From Eubacterium sp. (GTDB taxonomy: Bacteria; Bacillota; Clostridia; Oscillospirales; Acutalibacteraceae): a DNA stretch of 64,000 bases. The position numbers and the translations under genes were made by a program. Positions 14,610 to 23,519 of this stretch are shown piece after piece. The notes below the pieces were generated by a model that was not told the origin of the DNA, ran no database searches, and was given only the letters and a program-made list of their open reading frames with translations. The stretch covers positions 62,001 to 126,000 of the forward strand of contig JAFSTE010000005.1 in assembly GCA_017450645.1 (NCBI GenBank), in the 5' to 3' direction. Position 1 is the first letter of the stretch. Every line of letters starts with the position of its first letter.

Positions 14610-15635
14610 GGCGGACGGAACATTAAGCAGTTTAAACACAAGCATTCTGAAGTATTCCAGAAACGCGCTGATAAAGAACACTGCAAACACGCAGCCTATC
14701 ATATGCAGCACAAGAAGCGGCGAGTTCAGGTAATCAAGCGGCGCAACGCCCTTGCCCCAAAACCAGCCCGAAAAATACACGTTGTAAGAAAACAGGTATA
14801 CCCCGAGTATCAGCGAGGACAAAAATGTCGCAGCTCCGCCGAGCTTTTTGTTTTTAATTCTAATATTTTTAAACGCTGCAAACAGCATAAGCGATGCAAA
14901 AAATACGAACACAAAATTAAGCGAGCTAAAGTCAACAGCCTTAGTGATAAAGCTATTGTTAAACATCGAGGCGAACATCAGCTTAATTACAAGCGCAATC
15001 AGCGTTAAAAACAGGTAGCGTCCGATATAAACGCGAACGCGCTTTTTAAAGAGGTCCGCTTTTTTGATATACGCCGATACAAAAAACAGCACCACAAACC
15101 ACATAAAGTGCCTTGCGCTGTTTAGCTTAGCCCAGTCCCAGGGGATTACGGCAAAGAGCAGCACAAGCGTATAGCATACGGATTTAAGCTGTTTTGCGCC
15201 GAGCTTATCCACAACCCAAAGCAAAAACGGCGAGATAATACAAAGTATGAAGTACGCCGTCATATACCAGTACAGATTTGAGGTTACGGGAAAAAGTACG
15301 GCGAGCGCCTGCTCAGGTGTGAACTCGTAAAATCCGAGCGCACCCATAAGCACCGCAAATATGGCGTTAGTGACGAATATCTGTATCCAGAAATATATCA
15401 GCCGCGCGGGTTTAAACAAATTCTCGTTTAAGAAATAGCCCGTACACAGCACAAGGCAATTAACCCCGGCAAGACACAGAAAATGCACAAACCAAACTAT
15501 ATAGTAGTTGTAGTCGGTAAGCTCGGTTTTAGCGAGCAGTCCGCCCGCGTCGAGATACTGAAGGCACACCACCATAACCGAGCAAACTACCTTTAACAAG
15601 TCAAAATTTGTAAGTCTTTTTTTAGCTTTTTCCAT
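14535..15635 (-). CDS. Membrane acyltransferase, acyltransferase-3 family
   Basis: A 366-residue protein with about ten hydrophobic helices and the opening NFDLLKVVCSVMVV, typical of the acyltransferase-3 (OafA/WecH-like) family that O-acetylates cell-surface glycans. In the first helix the usual His of the active site appears as Gln (VCLQYL, about residue 26), which raises doubt about normal catalysis. The helix following YWYMTAYFILCIISPFL is well kept. The ATG at 15635 starts 2 nt after the lepA stop, so it is translationally coupled to lepA. Last gene of the operon. The glycan substrate is unknown. Confidence 0.8.
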   Translation of the reverse strand: MEKAKKRLTNFDLLKVVCSVMVVCLQYLDAGGLLAKTELTDYNYYIVWFVHFLCLAGVNCLVLCTGYFLNENLFKPARLIYFWIQIFVTNAIFAVLMGALGFYEFTPEQALAVLFPVTSNLYWYMTAYFILCIISPFLLWVVDKLGAKQLKSVCYTLVLLFAVIPWDWAKLNSARHFMWFVVLFFVSAYIKKADLFKKRVRVYIGRYLFLTLIALVIKLMFASMFNNSFITKAVDFSSLNFVFVFFASLMLFAAFKNIRIKNKKLGGAATFLSSLILGVYLFSYNVYFSGWFWGKGVAPLDYLNSPLLVLHMIGCVFAVFFISAFLEYFRMLVFKLLNVPSACDKLAHKAHEIGQKINKSNFIEKL

Positions 15636-15637
15636 AA

Positions 15638-17458
15638 TTAATCATCATCGTCTGACGAGAGCTTAAGCACTGCCAGAAACGCCTCCTGCGGAACCTCCAC
15701 GGAGCCGAACTGACGCATACGCTTTTTGCCCTCTTTTTGTTTTTCAAGCAGCTTTTTCTTACGCGTAACATCGCCGCCGTAACATTTTGCAAGCACGTCC
15801 TTGCGAAGCGCCTTAACGGTTTCGCGCGCGATAACCTTGCCGCCGATTGCAACCTGGATAGGAATTTCAAACAGGTGGCGAGGGATGTATTTTTTAAGCT
15901 GTTCGGCAATTCTGCGCGCTCTTGAATACGCCTTTTCTCTATGAATTATAAACGACAGCGCGTCGATAACATCGCCGTTTAACAGCACATCTACCTTTAC
16001 AAGCTCGCTCTTACGGTAATCCTTCATCTCATAATCGAACGAAGCGTAGCCGCGAGTCCTCGACTTAAGCGCGTCAAAGAAATCGTAAATAATCTCGTTT
16101 AGCGGAAGCTCGTAATGTATATCAACCCTTTCAGGCGTGATATAGTCCATAGTGATAAACACACCGCGCTTTTCCTGGCACATATCCATAACCGCGCCAA
16201 CATACTCCGACGGAACATAGATATGAGCGTCTGCAAACGGCTCCTCGCAGTAGTCGATATTTGCAGGGTCGGGGTAGTTAGTCGGGTTATCAATCTCTAC
16301 CATAGTGCCGTCGGTCATATGGATTTTATAAACAACGCTCGGCACGGTCGCGATAAGGTCAAGATTATATTCTCTATCGAGCCTTTCCTGAATAATTTCA
16401 AGATGCAAAAGCCCGAGAAATCCGCAGCGGAAACCAAATCCGAGCGCGCCCGAGGTTTCGGGCTCATAGGTCAGTGACGCATCGTTTAGCTGCAGCTTTT
16501 CAAGCGCGTCGCGCAGTGCCTCATAGTCCGCTCCGTCAGCGGGATAGATACCGCAGAACACCATCGGATTAACCTTGCGGTAGCCCGGAAGCGGCTCGGG
16601 AGCAGGATTATCGGCAAGGGTTATTGTATCGCCGACATGAGCGTCGCCCACCGTCTTAATAGACGCGGTGATATATCCTACCTCGCCCGCGGTAAGCTCG
16701 CTCGCCTTTTCCATAGAGGTTGCGCGCATATAGCCGACCTCTACTACGGTAAACTGTGCGCCGGTGGACATAATTTTCATAGTATCGCCCGCTTTAATCT
16801 TACCCTCTTTAATTCTTACATATACGATAACGCCGCGGTAAGAATCATAAACCGAGTCAAAGATAAGAGCCTTCAGCGGCTTATTATCGTCGCCCTCGGG
16901 CGGTGCGATTTCGCGCACGATATACTCGAGCACCTCGGCCACATTCTCGCCCGTTTTTGCGCTGATACGCGGAGCGTCCATACAGGGAATACCGATTACC
17001 TCCTCAACCTCGCTCGCGGCGTGGTCGGGGTCGGCGGCAGGCAGGTCAATCTTATTAATAACCGGAAGGATTTCGAGGTCGTGGTCAAGCGCAAGATAAG
17101 TGTTTGCAAGGGTTTGAGCCTCCACGCCCTGCGACGCGTCAACGATAAGTATCGCGCCCTCGCACGCTGCAAGAGAACGCGAAACCTCGTAGTTAAAATC
17201 GACATGACCGGGGGTGTCAATAAGGTTGAATATATACTCCTCGCCGTCGTTTGCGGTATAATTCAGTTTTACCGCGTGAGCCTTAATGGTAATACCACGC
17301 TCACGTTCAAGCTCCATATCGTCGAGTATCTGCTCCTGCATATCGCGCTGAGCAACGGAGCTTGTCAGCTCCAGAAGTCGGTCGGCAAGAGTTGACTTGC
17401 CGTGGTCGATATGGGCAATTATTGAAAAATTACGGATGTTCTTTTTATTAACTGACAC
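15638..17458 (-). CDS. lepA: Elongation factor 4 (LepA), back-translocating GTPase
   Basis: A 606-residue translational GTPase, full length for LepA. GTP-binding motifs: [14 protein letters not shown] (G1, about 15-28), RGITIKAH (G2), DTPGHVDF (G3, about 81-88) and [10 protein letters not shown] (G4). The C-terminal half has the LepA-specific region ([25 protein letters not shown]). The end is Asp-rich (SSDDDD). It acts on ribosomes under ionic stress and in initiation. It lies in the middle of an operon with unrelated membrane and redox genes; 5 nt separate it from the preceding nucleotidyltransferase stop. Confidence 0.96.
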   Translation of the reverse strand: MSVNKKNIRNFSIIAHIDHGKSTLADRLLELTSSVAQRDMQEQILDDMELERERGITIKAHAVKLNYTANDGEEYIFNLIDTPGHVDFNYEVSRSLAACEGAILIVDASQGVEAQTLANTYLALDHDLEILPVINKIDLPAADPDHAASEVEEVIGIPCMDAPRISAKTGENVAEVLEYIVREIAPPEGDDNKPLKALIFDSVYDSYRGVIVYVRIKEGKIKAGDTMKIMSTGAQFTVVEVGYMRATSMEKASELTAGEVGYITASIKTVGDAHVGDTITLADNPAPEPLPGYRKVNPMVFCGIYPADGADYEALRDALEKLQLNDASLTYEPETSGALGFGFRCGFLGLLHLEIIQERLDREYNLDLIATVPSVVYKIHMTDGTMVEIDNPTNYPDPANIDYCEEPFADAHIYVPSEYVGAVMDMCQEKRGVFITMDYITPERVDIHYELPLNEIIYDFFDALKSRTRGYASFDYEMKDYRKSELVKVDVLLNGDVIDALSFIIHREKAYSRARRIAEQLKKYIPRHLFEIPIQVAIGGKVIARETVKALRKDVLAKCYGGDVTRKKKLLEKQKEGKKRMRQFGSVEVPQEAFLAVLKLSSDDDD

Positions 17459-17463
17459 GCTTT

Positions 17464-18549
17464 TTAGTCCTTTTTTTGTATTTGTCTGAGCTCTGATTTA
17501 ACCTTGTTTCGGTTGTACTTCCACCTGTCGTGGAGTCTTACCATATAGTAATACGGCAGAAGGTACGGCGCGCTGTTAAGCTTTTGATAAGTGCCGAACA
17601 TAATCTTTTTACTCGGGAAAATTCGTTCTAAAAGATATTTAAATCTGCCGCCGCTTTGGTTAATTTTATCCTCAACGGTAAGGGTTTTGCCGAACACCGT
17701 ATCGCCGAGCATAACGCACAAAAGCGCCTTTTCGTCCTCGCCCGGCTCTTTATCGTTAAACACAACATCAACAAGGTTGAATACCGTTTTAGAAAAGTCG
17801 GCGATATTAAAGCGCTCGAGCGTCGGGTTAATGTAGTCAAAATCATACTCGCCGCCGTTTAACAGTACATAGGTATCACACAAAAACCTTATTCCGCAGC
17901 CGCCGCCGACATAGTGCTTATACATATGACAAAGCGAATAGATAAGGTTGTCGTCACTGTCCATAGCGAATTGATGGGTGTCGTCTATTCTCTTTGCGCG
18001 AAGCCACGGGTCAAGCTCAAAATCGTACTGCTCTTTTTTAATAAACAGCGTACGGTGGAACTCGATTGTGCAGGGCGGCTTGCCGAAGTCGTAGGTCGCA
18101 CCGCCTGCGGAGGCGAGATAAAAGCCCTGCGCCTTCATAATCTTAATTAAATCGTCCGCTCTCGACGCGTCGAACATAATGTCGTTATCGCTCATCTGGC
18201 GCATAGAGGACTTGGGGTAATAATCCCTTATTACAAGCCCCTTAAGGAACATATAGTCTATACCCTGCTCCTCGAGCTTTTCGCAAACCGCCTTGCGCTC
18301 GTTATTAATCGTGAGCGTTTTTGTAATCTCCGACAGCTTGTAGTTACGCCAGCTTTTGTACTCCGCGTCGGTAAGCATTTTTTTCTGCTCTAAAAGCGGC
18401 AGAACAAGGTTATACACCTGCTGTCTGTTTGCAAGCTCCAGCAGCGCATTCATATCGGCACCGTCAACCTTTTGAAGCGGCTCACCCTTTAGCGTTGCGC
18501 GTATTAAATTTAGCAGTAAGTCAGCTTCTTTGTTGTTGGTTTTATACAT
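17464..18549 (-). CDS. Nucleotidyltransferase-fold protein (NTP_transf_5 type)
   Basis: A 361-residue protein of the uncharacterised nucleotidyltransferase family often encoded near glycan or peptide-modification genes. The core motif is [26 protein letters not shown] (about 98-122), with the paired Asp of the nucleotidyltransferase fold in SDND. Later come a conserved EFHRTLF and HMYKHY. It follows the PqqD-like gene by 2 nt, a pairing common for this family. A second member is at 53266-54441. Its donor and target are unknown. Confidence 0.75.
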   Translation of the reverse strand: MYKTNNKEADLLLNLIRATLKGEPLQKVDGADMNALLELANRQQVYNLVLPLLEQKKMLTDAEYKSWRNYKLSEITKTLTINNERKAVCEKLEEQGIDYMFLKGLVIRDYYPKSSMRQMSDNDIMFDASRADDLIKIMKAQGFYLASAGGATYDFGKPPCTIEFHRTLFIKKEQYDFELDPWLRAKRIDDTHQFAMDSDDNLIYSLCHMYKHYVGGGCGIRFLCDTYVLLNGGEYDFDYINPTLERFNIADFSKTVFNLVDVVFNDKEPGEDEKALLCVMLGDTVFGKTLTVEDKINQSGGRFKYLLERIFPSKKIMFGTYQKLNSAPYLLPYYYMVRLHDRWKYNRNKVKSELRQIQKKD

Positions 18550-18551
18550 AA

Positions 18552-18815
18552 TTACTCCAGAATGCCGAGTGAATTTATTTTGTCGAGCACCTCTTTAACA
18601 TCAGCTTCAATGACATCGCGGGGCGCGTCGTATTTAGCGAGCATAGCGTCTACTATACTCTCTTCGGTCTGCTCCGTTTTTAGCAGTTCAAAAATATATG
18701 CAGCGGATTTGTTGTTATTAATAAGTCCGTGAAAATCCTTTGACAGCTTACCCGTAGCTATTGCGAAGTCCTGGCCGTCAATGTTTCCGAGTACAATCTC
18801 TTTTTTCAGTTTCAT
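18552..18815 (-). CDS. PqqD-family protein (peptide-recognition domain)
   Basis: An 87-residue protein matching PqqD-like domains: GQDFAIATGKLSKDFHGLI, then NNKSAAYIFELLKTEQTEESIVDAM and DVKEVLDKINSLGILE. PqqD proteins form the RiPP recognition element that binds leader peptides of modified peptides, but stand-alone copies next to nucleotidyltransferases may do something else. Start chosen at ATG 18815 (MKLKK), which has AGAGG upstream and begins 1 nt after the stop of the FAD gene; the longer ORF would overlap that gene deeply. Confidence 0.75.
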   Translation of the reverse strand: MKLKKEIVLGNIDGQDFAIATGKLSKDFHGLINNNKSAAYIFELLKTEQTEESIVDAMLAKYDAPRDVIEADVKEVLDKINSLGILE

Positions 18816-18816
18816 A

Positions 18817-20199
18817 TTATGCCTCTTTATCAAGAATTTGCCTTGCGACATAGATGCCGCTCGCCGAAGCGTGCGAAAGCGAATGCGTCACGCCCGAGCC
18901 GTCGCCGATAACGTAAAGCCCTTTATGGACGGTTTCAAGATTGTTATCAATATCAACCTCCATATTATAGAACTTAACCTCTACACCGTAGAGAAGAGTA
19001 TCGGGGTTAGCGGTACCGGGTGCAATTTTATCAAGCGCGTAAATCATCTCGATTACGCCGTCGAGAATACGCTTAGGCAACACAAGCGAAAGGTCGCCGG
19101 GGGTAGCCGCGAGAGTAGGCTGAACGAGTCCCTCCTCGATACGCCTCGGGGTGCTGCGTCTGCCGCATACAAGATCGCCGAAGCGCTGAACGATAACGCC
19201 GCCGCCGAGCATATTAGAAAGTCTTGCAATACTTTCGCCGTAGCCGTTAGAGTCCTTAAACGGCTCGGAAAAATGCTTTGTAACGAGCAGCGCAAAGTTA
19301 GTGTTGTCGGTCTGCTTTTCGGGGTCCTCGAAGCTGTGACCGTTAACTGTTACGATGCCGTTTGTATTCTCGTTAACCACGCTGCCCTTGGGGTTCATAC
19401 AGAAGGTACGGACATGGTCCTCGTAATTCTTAGTTCGGTAAACAATCTTACTTTCGTAAAGCTCGTCGGTAAGGTGGCTGAAAATAACCGCGGGAAGCTC
19501 AACTCTTACGCCGATATCAACGCGGTTAGAGTGGGTCTTAATACCAAGGCTTTCGCAAACGCCGCTCATCCACTTGCTGCCCGAACGACCTACCGAAACT
19601 ATACACTCCTTACAGGTGTAAGCAGAGTCCTTGCCGGCAACTTTATAGCCCTCTTCAAGCTTTTCGATGCTGTCAATATGAGTGTTAAAAAACCAGTCGA
19701 CCTTATTTTTAAGCTCGGTATAGAGGTTTTCGAGAACGACATAGTTAATGTCTGTACCGAGGTGGCGTACGGAAGCTTCGAGCAGGTTAAGCTGATTTTG
19801 CATACAAAGCTTTTTAAACTTAGAGCCTGCGGTCGAATAGAGCTTACAGTCCTCGCCGCCGTGAGTAACATTAATATGGTCGACATACTTCATAAGCTCA
19901 ATAGCCTGCTTTTTACCGATAAACTCGTAAAGCGAGCCGCCGAAGTCGTTAGTTATATTATACTTGCCGTCCGAGAACGCGCCCGCACCGCCGAAACCGC
20001 TCATAATAGCGCAGGTCTTACACTGAATACAGGTCTTTACCTTGTCGCCGTCGATAGGGCATTTGCGCGTTTCGAGCGAGTTGCCCGCCTCGAATACAGC
20101 AATCTTTAGGTTTTCGTTTTTTGTGGCAAGCTCGTACGCGGAGAATATTCCGCCCGGTCCTGCGCCGATAATTATTACATCATAATCAAATCTGCTCAT
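18817..20199 (-). CDS. FAD-dependent oxidoreductase
   Basis: A 460-residue flavoprotein. The dinucleotide-binding loop is VIIIGAGPGGIFSAYELA (about 8-25), an FAD contact EAGN follows, and YVIGDGSGVTHSLSHASASG near the C-terminus is the second FAD motif. The CIQCKTCAIMSGFGGAG region (about 57-73) holds three Cys that could bind a metal or act in redox chemistry. It resembles the uncharacterised clostridial FAD-dependent dehydrogenases. It overlaps the NERD gene by 14 nt and is followed by PqqD, so it is a middle gene of the operon. Substrate unknown. Confidence 0.8.
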   Translation of the reverse strand: MSRFDYDVIIIGAGPGGIFSAYELATKNENLKIAVFEAGNSLETRKCPIDGDKVKTCIQCKTCAIMSGFGGAGAFSDGKYNITNDFGGSLYEFIGKKQAIELMKYVDHINVTHGGEDCKLYSTAGSKFKKLCMQNQLNLLEASVRHLGTDINYVVLENLYTELKNKVDWFFNTHIDSIEKLEEGYKVAGKDSAYTCKECIVSVGRSGSKWMSGVCESLGIKTHSNRVDIGVRVELPAVIFSHLTDELYESKIVYRTKNYEDHVRTFCMNPKGSVVNENTNGIVTVNGHSFEDPEKQTDNTNFALLVTKHFSEPFKDSNGYGESIARLSNMLGGGVIVQRFGDLVCGRRSTPRRIEEGLVQPTLAATPGDLSLVLPKRILDGVIEMIYALDKIAPGTANPDTLLYGVEVKFYNMEVDIDNNLETVHKGLYVIGDGSGVTHSLSHASASGIYVARQILDKEA

Positions 20200-20848
20200 T
20201 TAATTCCGCTTCCTCCTCATACTGTGAAAGGGTATCGTAAAGTTCGTTTATTTCGTGCTGAGTAAGATTTGTGCCTATTCTGTTGTTAAGGTTAATCGTT
20301 GTAAAAAGCAGCCCGTCGAGGGTTACGACCTTAACATTAGTGCTGAACACCTTTATGTTTTTTAACATACAAACTTCGGGGAAAACCACAAGTCCTCTTA
20401 TTACGACGGACTCGTTATCCACCAATTTTTTAAGCGCTTCAAGCTTTTTTTCGATAATCGGAACGGGGTTGGGGAACTTCTCTTCCTGCGGCTTTCTGCC
20501 GGAGCCCATCTGGAGCTTTTTTGTCCAGTTTTCCGAATTCTCCATACCGTAAATCCAGCCGTTTACGGGCACATGTTCAAAAATATATATGCCGCTTTTT
20601 GCGAGCATTACCATCTCGATTACATCGCCGTCAAGCTCGTCGAGCTTAAGGTCGTACAAAAACCTTGCGCCGCCGTTTTCAAACTCACGAATTGCAAAAT
20701 AACTGTTTTGGGCGCCGAAGTCGCTGACATCGAGCGGCATTGTCGGATACACCCTGCGATTTTGGTTCGGTGCGCCCGACAAGAGCTTATTAACAACGAA
20801 AAAACCGATGTTAATAACCACTAAAAAAATTACGATTTTTTCAAGCAT
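20186..20848 (-). CDS. Membrane-anchored NERD-like domain protein
   Basis: A 220-residue protein with an N-terminal transmembrane helix (about 4-24) and a domain resembling the nuclease-related (NERD) domain: IEMVMLAKSGIYIFE, VNGWIYG and KFPNPVPIIEKK. The Glu of the usual IEVK is present (FEHV) but the catalytic Lys is not where expected, so nuclease activity is doubtful. First gene of the six-gene operon, with its own promoter at 20899-20927. The domain assignment is by motif only. Confidence 0.6.
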   Translation of the reverse strand: MLEKIVIFLVVINIGFFVVNKLLSGAPNQNRRVYPTMPLDVSDFGAQNSYFAIREFENGGARFLYDLKLDELDGDVIEMVMLAKSGIYIFEHVPVNGWIYGMENSENWTKKLQMGSGRKPQEEKFPNPVPIIEKKLEALKKLVDNESVVIRGLVVFPEVCMLKNIKVFSTNVKVVTLDGLLFTTINLNNRIGTNLTQHEINELYDTLSQYEEEAELNEQI

Positions 20849-20898
20849 TTAGCTACTCCGAAATTTATTACCTGTTAAAAATACACACAAGCGTAATT

Positions 20899-20927
20899 AT
20901 TTTATCACATTAAAGCTTCCGTTTCAA
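20899..20927 (-). promoter_or_regulatory. SigA-type promoter of the NERD-to-acyltransferase operon
   Basis: Minus strand: TTGAAA (20927-20922), 17-nt spacer, TAAAAT (20904-20899), about 50 nt upstream of the first ATG. Confidence 0.65.
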
Positions 20928-20950
20928 CTATTTATATAAAATTATATATT

Positions 20951-20984
20951 AAAAATAAGGAACGACGTAGCGTTCCCTATTTTA
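20951..20984 (-). terminator. Terminator of rlmD
   Basis: Hairpin GGAACG, 6-nt loop, CGTTCC, flanked by A-rich and T-rich runs, 22 nt beyond the rlmD stop. It could work in both directions. Confidence 0.65.
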
Positions 20985-21006
20985 TGCGTAATTATGTAAG
21001 CAGCCC

Positions 21007-22353
21007 TTATTTAACTATCAGCGCTACGCACTCGACATGGGGCGTGCGCGGAAACATATCGACCGGCGTGATTTCGAGCGCAGAATAGCCGCTCTCGTTA
21101 AATATCGCAAGGTCGCGGGCGAGCGTCGCGCTGTCGCACGAAACATAAACAATGCGCTTTGGCGACATACGGCATACGGTGGCGATAAGCTCCTCGCTGC
21201 AACCCTTTCGCGGCGGGTCGAGGATAATTACATCCGCGCTTATACCGCGCCTTTCAAGCTCCTTCGCGCCGTCGGCTGCGTCACCGCAGAAAAACTCGGC
21301 GTTAGTAATCGAGTTGATTTCCGCATTTCTCTTAGCGTTTTCAATCGCCTGCGGCACTATTTCGATACCGAAAAGCTGCTTTGCGCCGTCAGCCATAGTA
21401 ATTCCTATTGTGCCCGCGCCGCAGTATAAATCCACAAGCGTTTCGCACCCTGTAAGAGAGGCGTACTCGCGCGCTTTTTTATACAGCTTTTCGCACTGGT
21501 CGTGGTTAACCTGATAAAAGGAATTCGGCGAAATCTCAAACTTTTTGCCGAGCAGAGCGTCGCAGATTGTGTCGCTGCCCCAAATAGTTTCAGTGGTGTC
21601 GCCGAGCACGACATTACCGCTGCTTTTATTAATATTTATACAGATACTCTTAACGCCCGAAACGGCGCTGAGGCGCCCGATAAGGTAATCCTTCTCGGGA
21701 ACAGAGTCGCCGTTAATTACGGCGCACGCCATAATTTCGCCGGTTTCAAACGCTTTTCGAAGATAAATGTGGCGCAAAAGTCCCTTACCGCTTTTTTCGT
21801 CGTAAGAGGTGATTTTCGCCTTTTTAACCCAGTCGGAAAACGCGTCTATACAAGCGTCAAAATCCCTGCATTGAAGGGCGCAGGAGTTGTTTTTTACAAT
21901 CCTGTGACTCTTATATGCGTAAAAACCGCAGGCAAGCTCGCCGTTTTCAATAACCACGGGATACTGCGCTTTATTGCGGTAATGTTCAGTTCTGTCCGCG
22001 CCGATAATATCCCTTACCGGCACATCAAGGTGAGCTATTCTCAAAACGGCGTTTTTAACGCGATTGCTCTTAAAATCGAGCTCCGCTTCATAGGTCATAT
22101 TGCGAAACGAGCAGCCGCCGCAGCTCGAGGATACGGGACAGTCGGACTCTATTCTGTACTCGGATTTTTTAATTATTTCCTTAACCGTAGCGATACAGTA
22201 TTTTTTAGAAACCTTAATAATATGTGCCAGAATTTCGTCGCCCGTAACAGCGCCGAAAACGAACACAGCCATACCGTCATAGTGACCGACCGCCGAGCCT
22301 TCGCTCGTCATATCTTCAATTTTTAAAATTATGTCGTCGTTCTTTTTAATCAT
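21007..22353 (-). CDS. rlmD: 23S rRNA (uracil-5-)-methyltransferase, RlmD/RumA type
   Basis: A 448-residue SAM-dependent enzyme of the TrmA/RlmD family. It has an N-terminal TRAM-like RNA-binding domain (about 1-60), a Cys cluster CPVSSSCGGC with a further Cys in ALQC for a 4Fe-4S centre, the SAM loop LVDLYCGAGTIGI, the motif ILDPPRKGC and the catalytic Cys in VYVSCDSATLARD. It converts a uracil of 23S rRNA to 5-methyluracil; subfamily members with other RNA targets exist. Start chosen at 22353 (MIKKND) because the ORF start at 22377 lies inside a hairpin; neither has a good ribosome binding site. Confidence 0.88.
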   Translation of the reverse strand: MIKKNDDIILKIEDMTSEGSAVGHYDGMAVFVFGAVTGDEILAHIIKVSKKYCIATVKEIIKKSEYRIESDCPVSSSCGGCSFRNMTYEAELDFKSNRVKNAVLRIAHLDVPVRDIIGADRTEHYRNKAQYPVVIENGELACGFYAYKSHRIVKNNSCALQCRDFDACIDAFSDWVKKAKITSYDEKSGKGLLRHIYLRKAFETGEIMACAVINGDSVPEKDYLIGRLSAVSGVKSICININKSSGNVVLGDTTETIWGSDTICDALLGKKFEISPNSFYQVNHDQCEKLYKKAREYASLTGCETLVDLYCGAGTIGITMADGAKQLFGIEIVPQAIENAKRNAEINSITNAEFFCGDAADGAKELERRGISADVIILDPPRKGCSEELIATVCRMSPKRIVYVSCDSATLARDLAIFNESGYSALEITPVDMFPRTPHVECVALIVK

Positions 22354-22367
22354 ATAATTCAAAATTC

Positions 22368-22387
22368 GGGAGGGCATCAGCCCTCCC
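22368..22387 (-). terminator. G-rich hairpin after the lipoprotein gene (member of the repeat family)
   Basis: GGGAGGGC, ATCA loop, GCCCTCCC between the lipoprotein stop (22407) and rlmD. A weak T-rich stretch follows on the minus strand, so it can terminate or process the transcript. The stem resembles the repeat units at 2524-2598 and 31969-32039. Confidence 0.55.
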
Positions 22388-22406
22388 CTCTATGTTTGTT
22401 TAAGCT

Positions 22407-23462
22407 TTAGTCGTCCTCGCCCTCAAAGGTGTAGATACCGCTTGTAAGGTCGATAGTGATAAAGTCCTTATCGGTCTTAACCTGAGCAGCGGAGCCTGTA
22501 TCCTTAAGCGACGCCTCTATCTTAACAATGCCCTTGTATTTTTTAGGCGTTTTAAAGGTGAACGGCTTGCCGTCAAGGTTAACCTTTTCCTCGTACTTGT
22601 CGTTACCGATTTTAATAATAAGCGTGTCCTCTAAATTACCCTTTGCGGAAAGGAGGAACTCGATTGTGATATATCTTGACGATTCGTCCGCGTCGGTGGT
22701 GGCGGTTGCCTTAGCCCACTTTGAAACGCTTGTACCCGCGTTGTTCTTATTATACGCGCGGACTCTGAAGTAATACTTTGTATAGGACTCAAGTCCGTCA
22801 ACGGTCAAAGAAGTTGCGGTGGTGGACTTTTTAAGGTACTCGTAGTTTGTACCGTCCTGGCTGTACTGAACCTGATAGCCCTTGCACTTAACCTTGGACC
22901 AGGTAAGCTTTACGGAGTTTTCTTTAATATCGGAAACGCTCAGCTTAGCGGGCTTAGCAGGAGCTTCGGGCTTTTTGATAGGAGCTTTTGTAGTGGTTTC
23001 TTCCTTGTCCTTGTCGTCCTTATCTTTTTCGTCCTTGTCCTTGCTGTCTTTGTCGTCCTTATCCTTATCGTCTTTATCCTTACTGTCTTTATCGTCCTTT
23101 TCGGTGGATTTATCGGGCTTTTTGGTAGTGTCGTCCTTTTTAGTGCTGCTGTCGCTCGGCTTATTTGCGGGCGAAGTAACAGCCTGAGTAACATTAACAT
23201 ACTCGTCGTTAATAACGGTGGTAACGGGCTTACCCTCTTTGTCGGTTACGACCTCCGTTACGGTGTTGCCCTTTTCATCGGTTACAACCTCCGCTTCAAG
23301 CTCTTCGGTAACAAGCTCACCGTCTTTATTAGTAACGAGCTCGCCGTTTTCGTCGGTTACAGCCTGGGTCACCTTTTCGACATTCGGCTTTTGCGTGCAG
23401 GCAACAAGCGAGCTGATAATTACAATAGCTGATAAAACAAATATAAAACCTTTTTTCTTCAT
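22407..23462 (-). CDS. Lipoprotein with fibronectin type III domain and charged spacer
   Basis: A 351-residue lipoprotein: signal peptide with lipobox LVAC (Cys22 acylated), then four to five imperfect repeats of the form VVTDEKGNTVTE (about 35-90), a long Lys/Asp spacer (about 105-160, runs of DKDDKD), a fibronectin III domain (about 168-258; VKLTWSKVKCKGYQVQYS, YYFRVRAYN) and a beta-rich C-terminus (about 262-351). The charged spacer would hold the Fn3 domain away from the membrane through the peptidoglycan. Such lipoproteins act in adhesion or carbohydrate contact; none is shown here. Preceded by a ribosome binding site GAGGTG. Confidence 0.8.
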   Translation of the reverse strand: MKKKGFIFVLSAIVIISSLVACTQKPNVEKVTQAVTDENGELVTNKDGELVTEELEAEVVTDEKGNTVTEVVTDKEGKPVTTVINDEYVNVTQAVTSPANKPSDSSTKKDDTTKKPDKSTEKDDKDSKDKDDKDKDDKDSKDKDEKDKDDKDKEETTTKAPIKKPEAPAKPAKLSVSDIKENSVKLTWSKVKCKGYQVQYSQDGTNYEYLKKSTTATSLTVDGLESYTKYYFRVRAYNKNNAGTSVSKWAKATATTDADESSRYITIEFLLSAKGNLEDTLIIKIGNDKYEEKVNLDGKPFTFKTPKKYKGIVKIEASLKDTGSAAQVKTDKDFITIDLTSGIYTFEGEDD

Positions 23463-23519
23463 TTTTACACCTCAAACGATTTAATAACTGAATTATACAC
23501 CATAAGTTTTAACAAATTA

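Noticed and set aside
18781..20109. A 442-codon frame on the plus strand
   Set aside because: It is the complement of the FAD oxidoreductase gene, with no ribosome binding site and no recognisable domain.
22960..23140. Simple repeats in the lipoprotein gene as a CRISPR or tandem-repeat locus
   Set aside because: They encode the Lys/Asp spacer in frame and have no spacer-repeat structure.
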